A DNA stretch of 64,000 nucleotides, taken from positions 1 through 64,000 of the forward strand of contig NZ_QJJZ01000013.1 in NCBI RefSeq assembly GCF_003201775.1, written 5' to 3'. The notes under the pieces were generated by a model. It had not been told where the DNA came from. It did no database searches and saw only the letters and a list, made by a program, of their open reading frames with translations. The position numbers were made by a program, and so were the translations under genes. Shown piece after piece: positions 62,359-64,000 of this stretch. The first letter of the stretch is position 1. The number at the start of each line of letters is the position of its first letter. The stretch is from Arenibacter sp. ARW7G5Y1 (GTDB lineage Bacteria; Bacteroidota; Bacteroidia; Flavobacteriales; Flavobacteriaceae).

Positions 62359-63267
62359 ATGCAGGAAAATTATTTGGCAAAATGGCTCAACAACGAACTC
62401 ACGCAAGAGGAGTTGGTTAAGTTTAAAGAGACCGAAGAGTATGCCTCGTACATAAAACTACGGGAAGCCACCAATAATTTGGCAGCGCCTGATTTCAACA
62501 TGGCCAAGGCTTGGGATGACCTCAACAAACACAAGGCTTCCACCAAGAAAAAAGTAATTAATCTTAATCCATATAAGAAATATTTGGGCATAGCCGCTGC
62601 CATTACCTTGATTATTGTTGCCTCCTTTTTGTACTATGGCAACTTGAACGAGGAAATAAGTACACAATATGCAAAAAGGACGGAAATATTGCTTCCAGAT
62701 GCTTCGGAAGTTAGACTGAATGCAGATTCCCAAATTTCGTACAGCAAAAAGAATTGGACAAAAAAAAGGGACATAGCACTAAACGGAGAAGCTTATTTTA
62801 AGGTAGCCAAAGGAAAGCGTTTTACCGTAACAACGGAGCAAGGAACCGTAACCGTTTTGGGTACCCAATTTAATGTAGAAAACAGAAAAGGCTATTTTGA
62901 AGTAGCCTGCTACGAAGGTTTGGTAAGTGTTGTGTACAACAAGCAAGAAATTAAACTCCCAGCTGGCAATTCATTGGTGGTCATAAACGGAGAATTACAG
63001 GCCTTAAAAATACCAAATACAAAGGAACCCTCCTGGATAAGGAACGAAAGTAGTTTTAAAAGTATTCCCTTGAAATTTGTTTTGGATGAATTTCAAAGAC
63101 AATTTAGTATTGAGGTCTCTACCAAAAACATAGATACCAATCAATTATTTACAGGATCCTTTAGCAATACGGATAAGGAATTGGCGTTGCAAAGTATTAG
63201 TACTCCTTCTCAGATCATGTATAAACTAGAGGGGAATAAAGTGCTGTTCTATGCTGAAACGCCATAA
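62359..63267 (+). CDS. FecR-family anti-sigma factor
   Basis: 302 residues. Short N-terminal cytoplasmic part (YLAKWLNNELTQEELVKFKETEEY), one transmembrane helix (YLGIAAAITLIIVASFLYYG, near 73-92), the FecR domain (about 110-210: TEILLPDASEVRLNADSQISY, LNGEAYFKVAKGKRFTVTTEQGTVTVLGTQF) and a DUF4974-like C-terminal domain (FKSIPLKFVLDEFQRQFSIEV). It holds the ECF sigma factor until the receptor signals. Its end overlaps the start of the receptor gene by 17 bases. Confidence 0.93.
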   Translation: MQENYLAKWLNNELTQEELVKFKETEEYASYIKLREATNNLAAPDFNMAKAWDDLNKHKASTKKKVINLNPYKKYLGIAAAITLIIVASFLYYGNLNEEISTQYAKRTEILLPDASEVRLNADSQISYSKKNWTKKRDIALNGEAYFKVAKGKRFTVTTEQGTVTVLGTQFNVENRKGYFEVACYEGLVSVVYNKQEIKLPAGNSLVVINGELQALKIPNTKEPSWIRNESSFKSIPLKFVLDEFQRQFSIEVSTKNIDTNQLFTGSFSNTDKELALQSISTPSQIMYKLEGNKVLFYAETP

Positions 63268-64000
63268 AGACCTTGTATTTCTTGTTGCCCTTTGTTTATC
63301 CCTTCTTTTCCCTTATTCCAACCGGGCACAAGATAATAGTGCGCCAAAAGCAAATCTAATCAGTTATTTGGAAAAACTGGAAAGGGAGTTCAACATAAAA
63401 TTCTCCTATGCCGATCAGGACTTGCAACAATTGCAATTTTCTATTCCGGATACCAATTCCCTACCCCAAATACTTGACGAGCTTCGCAGTCAGACCCTAT
63501 TGGACATCACTAAGCTCAATGATCGTTATTTTGCCATATCCAAAAGTAAGTTCATAGATATCTGTGCCAAGGTGATGGATAATTTTGAGAACAGCACCAT
63601 CATGAATGCTACCGTGCAGGTTTTGGGCAACAATATATCGCAAATTACCGATCTTGAGGGGCAGTTTAGAATTAAGCAGGTGCCTAGAAATGCCAATATC
63701 GCCATAAAACACCTTGGTTTTAAGACCAAATATTTAAGTGCGGAAGAACTCCTGGACAATAATCCATGCAAGACCATATTATTGTCTCCAAATTATCAGC
63801 AACTGGAAGAAGTTGTTGTCTATCAATTCCTTACAACCGGTATCACTAAAGAACCGGATGCCAGCATTGAACTCAACACGGACAAATTTGGAATTTTACC
63901 CGGTCTTATAGAACCTGATGTACTGCAGACCATACAAGCATTGCCCGGAATTAAGAGTGTGGACGAGACCGTGTCCGACATCAATGTGAGGGGAGGTACC
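63251..64000 (+). CDS. TonB-dependent receptor with STN domain, cut at window end
   Basis: The first 250 residues are present and the frame is open at the right edge. Signal peptide (LVFLVALCLSLLFPYSNRAQ), STN domain (about 30-100; LISYLEKLEREFNIKFSYAD) that contacts FecR, a carboxypeptidase-like regulatory domain (about 100-185; CAKVMDNFENSTIMNATVQV) and the beginning of the plug (LPGLIEPDVLQTIQALPGI, DINVRGG). The STN domain marks it as a signal-transducing FecA-like receptor. The substrate cannot be judged from this part. Confidence 0.92.
   Translation, partial: MLKRHKDLVFLVALCLSLLFPYSNRAQDNSAPKANLISYLEKLEREFNIKFSYADQDLQQLQFSIPDTNSLPQILDELRSQTLLDITKLNDRYFAISKSKFIDICAKVMDNFENSTIMNATVQVLGNNISQITDLEGQFRIKQVPRNANIAIKHLGFKTKYLSAEELLDNNPCKTILLSPNYQQLEEVVVYQFLTTGITKEPDASIELNTDKFGILPGLIEPDVLQTIQALPGIKSVDETVSDINVRGGT

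Overview
The window is a chromosomal segment of a member of the Bacteroidota, most likely a marine Flavobacteriaceae. The evidence is the gene content (clade II-type NosZ lipoprotein, TonB-dependent receptors with carboxypeptidase-like N-terminal domains, FecI/FecR/TonB triads, DUF2024, FabV), promoters of the Bacteroidota -33/-7 form (TTTG, about 20 bases, TAnnTTTG), few Shine-Dalgarno sequences, and many lipoproteins with a Cys lipobox. I saw no rRNA, tRNA, CRISPR array, prophage or complete insertion sequence.

Region 1 (1-20 kb) is a respiratory and nitrosative-stress block. It opens with a methionine-rich lipoprotein, a methionine-rich TonB receptor and a small Cys-rich protein (probably outer-membrane copper acquisition). 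Cytochrome bd oxidase (cydAB) follows, and then a co-directional set: Rrf2 regulator, tryptophan 2,3-dioxygenase-like protein, cupin, Ric/ScdA-type di-iron repair protein, hemerythrin-like protein, small membrane protein, 2Fe-2S ferredoxin and group III truncated haemoglobin. Convergent to these is a ten-gene nitrous oxide reductase operon (cytochrome c, fasciclin protein, nosZ, membrane protein, nosL, cupin, nosD, nosF, nosY, polytopic membrane protein). No nitrite or nitric oxide reductase is present. The nos promoter carries a TGAT-N4-ATCA palindrome about 41 bases upstream of the inferred start of transcription.

Region 2 (20-28 kb) has an acyl-CoA carboxylase (biotin carrier, biotin carboxylase, carboxyltransferase) with a TesB thioesterase, two very small membrane proteins, a Y-family DNA polymerase behind a pair of tandem palindromes, and queE. 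Region 3 (28-32 kb) is an AT-rich accessory patch: an orphan lipoprotein, a GNAT acetyltransferase containing a 35-base poly-G tract, and an HpaII-like (CCGG) restriction-modification pair. Two nearly identical 102-base REP-like elements lie at 9.9 kb and 27.8 kb.

Region 4 (32-43.5 kb) holds small DUF genes, a Tat-exported Gfo/Idh/MocA oxidoreductase, a siderophore-type TonB receptor with a PepSY membrane partner, a hydrolase, an acetyltransferase and a CDF-like membrane protein. It ends with a redox-flavoured mini-regulon (thioredoxin-like protein, DUF2024 protein with an apparent ATA start, MarR regulator with a four-Cys tail) marked by three copies of a TTAGGATTCCTAA-type palindrome.

Region 5 (43.5-59.7 kb) is mostly housekeeping and catabolic genes: S9 peptidase, HerA-like ATPase, hydrolases, aldo/keto reductase, esterase, fabV, dipeptidase, PAS histidine kinase, folD, an S23-like four-helix-bundle gene, and ffh. 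Region 6 (59.8-64 kb) is an ECF sigma/FecR/TonB-receptor triad, with a large modular lipoprotein divergent from it. The lipoprotein and fecR share a bipartite promoter motif with identical spacing. The receptor runs off the right end.
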